Both the position numbers and the translations under genes were made by a program. From an uncultured Flavobacteriaceae bacterium (lineage in GTDB: Bacteria > Bacteroidota > Bacteroidia > Flavobacteriales > Flavobacteriaceae), in contig CALJFV010000119.1 in assembly GCA_938074515.1 (NCBI GenBank), positions 1 to 9,741 of the forward strand: a stretch of DNA of 9,741 nucleotides. The letters run 5' to 3'. Under the pieces are notes generated by a model. That model made no database searches. It was not told where the DNA came from and worked only from the letters and a program-made list of their open reading frames with translations. Of this stretch, positions 8,110 through 9,741 are shown piece after piece (within the stretch, counting starts at the first letter, position 1; each line of letters starts with the position of its first letter).

Positions 8110-8147
8110 CTATTCTTTATGTCATTAATTAACTTTACGGTAAATGA

Positions 8148-8155
8148 AATCTTTG
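8148..8155 (+). promoter_or_regulatory. Weak candidate promoter box for the lipoprotein gene
   Basis: AATCTTTG differs from TAnnTTTG at one position and lies 31 bases before the ATG at 8187. If real, transcription would begin a few bases downstream of 8155 and leave out the ATG at 8157, favouring 8187 or 8202 as the start. No TTG was seen at a suitable upstream distance. Confidence 0.22.
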
Positions 8156-8186
8156 CATGAACCCGACGCAAAAATTGATAATCAAG

Positions 8187-9239
8187 ATGAAACACAGCCT
8201 TATGAATCCATTCAGACTCGGGCTTTTGATGTACTTATTTCTGTGGTCCTGCCAGTCTGAAAAATCTATTTCTGGTGTGAAGGTGATTCCTTTATTGGAG
8301 GGTGATTTAAGCATAAGAGCCGTGGAAGTGGTCGACACAAATGAGATATGGTTCGCTGCAAATAAAGGGACCGTGGGTGTTTACGACGGTAAAGAAATCA
8401 GCGAAATCACCTTACATTACAAGGATAGTCTTTTACATTTTAGAGCCATCGCACATAATGGGACGCACGCCTTTGCCTTGACCATTGACAATCCAGCACA
8501 CTTATATCAACTCACTTTTGACGGCAATCAAATATCCTCGGCGCGATTGGTTTATCAAGAAGAGGGGCCTGGAGTTTTTTACGACGCTATTGGGTTTTGG
8601 AATGAAAAAGAGGGCATCGCTGTGGGCGATCCAATAAATGGATGTCTTTCGGTGATAATTACCCGAGACGGTGGTAATAACTGGGTTAAGACAGATTGTG
8701 CCAATTTACCTTCAGTGGTGGAGGGGGAGGCACTCTTTGCCGCGAGCAACGGATCATTAGCGCTTAAAAATGATCAAACCTATGTGGCCACTGGAGGGAT
8801 TCAGGCACGCGTATTTAGTTCACCAGACAAGGGAGAGACTTGGACGGTCTACAATACTCCATTGACGCAAGGGAGCTCCATGAGTGGGATTTTTTCAATG
8901 GATCAATACGATCGCCACCAGCTGGTAATTTATGGCGGGGATTGGGCCAATCAAGACAGCAATACAAACAATAAAGCCTTTTCGCGGGACGGAGGACAGA
9001 GCTGGGCGTTGATGAGTCCCAGCGCTGGTCCTGGATATCGCTCATGTGTTCGATTCATCCCGGGTACCTCAGGAAAAGGACTGATAGCTGTTGGATCAAA
9101 AGGCATTGCGGTAAGTCACAACCAAGGTGACAATTGGCATCAAATTTCTGATGCTTCAATCTACACCTTGCGCTTTGTCAGTGACTCGGTGGCCTATGGT
9201 GGTGGACCCGGTAAATTCGTAAGGCTGAACTTTTATTAA
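8187..9239 (+). CDS. Asp-box (BNR) repeat lipoprotein, YCF48/sialidase-like propeller, function unknown
   Basis: This is a 350-residue envelope protein, probably lipid-anchored. A hydrophobic stretch ends in the lipobox LWSC, with Cys22 as the lipidated residue. No acidic run follows the Cys, so there is no obvious surface-export signal. Four Asp-box motifs of the S-x-D-x-G-x-T-W type are present: TRDGGNNW (159-166), SSPDKGETW (211-219), SRDGGQSW (266-273) and SHNQGDNW (310-317). They indicate a beta-propeller of the sialidase/YCF48 class. Conserved-looking blocks include EGIAVGDP, VVEGEA and GGDW. Similar Bacteroidota proteins are often labelled 'oxidoreductase' or 'photosystem II stability factor-like', names that do not establish function. 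I see neither a cofactor site nor a complete sialidase active site. Starts at 8157 (360 residues) and 8202 (345 residues) are in frame. I prefer 8187 because it gives a compact signal peptide with a positive n-region. Confidence 0.85.
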   Translation: MKHSLMNPFRLGLLMYLFLWSCQSEKSISGVKVIPLLEGDLSIRAVEVVDTNEIWFAANKGTVGVYDGKEISEITLHYKDSLLHFRAIAHNGTHAFALTIDNPAHLYQLTFDGNQISSARLVYQEEGPGVFYDAIGFWNEKEGIAVGDPINGCLSVIITRDGGNNWVKTDCANLPSVVEGEALFAASNGSLALKNDQTYVATGGIQARVFSSPDKGETWTVYNTPLTQGSSMSGIFSMDQYDRHQLVIYGGDWANQDSNTNNKAFSRDGGQSWALMSPSAGPGYRSCVRFIPGTSGKGLIAVGSKGIAVSHNQGDNWHQISDASIYTLRFVSDSVAYGGGPGKFVRLNFY

Positions 9240-9712
9240 TTTCTAGGACCGTTACGCCTTGATTTCATGCGATTGATCAAACGCCGTCGGAATCTTTCTT
9301 CGCTCAAATGGAGCTGTAAAATTTGTTTGTCGGTAATCACTCCTTTTAATTCACCCTCCATTTGACCGATTAATTCATGCTCTTTTACCTTGTTTTGGCG
9401 TAGTAAGTTTAGGGCGTTTTTTACCTGATCATCATTCCATTGTTCGATTTCCTCAGAGGAAAGCCCATGGAGTGACTCTACTTGCTCGCGTTTTAGTGTT
9501 TTGATTTGCTGATCATACTTGCGATATATGGGCCAAAACTTTTCTGCTTGCTCAGTACTGAGTCCTAGGGCCTGGGTGATGAGTGCAGTTTTTACAGCGG
9601 CCAAGTCATCGGCTTGAAGGCCCTGAGATCTTGGCCCTTTATCTCTTTGGGCAAAAACCATCGAAATTTGCAATAAACTAAATGCGAGTGATAATAAGAC
9701 AATCTTTTTCAT
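9236..9712 (-). CDS. Exported Spy/CpxP-like small helical protein (sensor of ECF-sigma type)
   Basis: This is a 158-residue protein with a signal peptide at residues 1-21 (MKKIVLLS, cleavage after VFA). The mature part is charged and mostly helical. Two LTxxQ-like motifs, LSTEQ (51-55, followed by AEKFWPIY) and ITDKQ (126-130), are about 75 residues apart, the spacing expected of the Spy/CpxP fold. The C-terminus is strongly basic (RRRLINRMKSRRNGPRN). Related Bacteroidota proteins are commonly annotated 'sensor of ECF-type sigma factor' and found beside a sigma factor and a small membrane protein. A periplasmic stress-sensing or chaperone-like role is therefore inferred, not shown. The gene converges on the lipoprotein gene, and the two stop codons overlap in TTAA. 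No promoter-like TAnnTTTG box is visible in the 29 bases upstream, which fits co-transcription with a gene to the right. Confidence 0.8.
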   Translation of the reverse strand: MKKIVLLSLAFSLLQISMVFAQRDKGPRSQGLQADDLAAVKTALITQALGLSTEQAEKFWPIYRKYDQQIKTLKREQVESLHGLSSEEIEQWNDDQVKNALNLLRQNKVKEHELIGQMEGELKGVITDKQILQLHLSEERFRRRLINRMKSRRNGPRN

Positions 9713-9717
9713 AGTAT

Positions 9718-9741
9718 TTATGGATTTAAGTTATACTGATC
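9718..9741 (-). CDS. Possible C-terminal tail of an upstream operon gene (partial)
   Basis: One minus-strand frame is open from the window edge and reads DQYNLNP followed by TAA (9718-9720). That stop is five bases before the ATG of the Spy-like gene, a spacing typical of operons. The other two frames close sooner. Eight codons cannot prove a gene. The call rests on spacing, on the lack of a promoter in this gap and on the usual operon context of the Spy-like family. Confidence 0.3.
   Translation of the reverse strand, partial: DQYNLNP

Noticed and set aside
1..9741. A defence system, CRISPR array, prophage or insertion sequence
   Set aside because: No spaced direct repeats, transposase, integrase, nuclease or helicase motifs were found. 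The gene content is housekeeping plus envelope proteins.

Overview
The window looks like chromosomal DNA from a member of the Bacteroidota, most likely a flavobacterium. The evidence is a secreted protein with a type IX secretion (T9SS) C-terminal sorting domain, promoter-like TAnnTTTG boxes of the Bacteroidota sigma factor, A-rich sequence instead of Shine-Dalgarno sites before starts, and gene families typical of that phylum. Base composition is moderate (mid-40s % GC by eye) and even, with no sign of a foreign island.

Layout from left to right. Positions 48-3722 (minus strand) hold a complete large-type purL, encoding FGAM synthase of de novo purine synthesis. A 157-bp divergent spacer follows. 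It carries a good purL promoter box, an 11-bp palindrome over the likely purL -33 region and two further inverted repeats. Positions 3880-6804 (plus) encode a 974-residue secreted multidomain protein: signal peptide, large N-terminal domain, two related Ig-like/CARDB-like repeats, GEVED-type domain and T9SS sorting domain. It converges on an RsmB/NOP-family RNA cytosine-5 methyltransferase at 6873-8084 (minus). The 68-bp gap between them contains two hairpins that appear to terminate both genes. A divergent 102-bp spacer leads to 8187-9239 (plus), a lipoprotein with four Asp-box (BNR) motifs. It converges with, and overlaps by four bases, 9236-9712 (minus), a small exported Spy/CpxP-like protein with two LTxxQ-like motifs. 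Eight codons that could be the tail of an upstream partner gene of the latter lie at the right edge.

The genes do not form one pathway. Strand alternates at every junction, so each appears to be its own transcription unit, except that the Spy-like gene may be the last gene of an operon entering from the right. PurL and the RNA methyltransferase are housekeeping. The other three complete genes encode envelope or secreted proteins. I saw no tRNA, rRNA, CRISPR array, insertion sequence or phage gene. I did not find a convincing new multi-gene system. The observations most worth checking are the palindrome-rich purL spacer, the compact terminator arrangement at 6814-6875, the shared TTAA stop at 9236-9239, and the roles of the secreted protein and the Asp-box lipoprotein.
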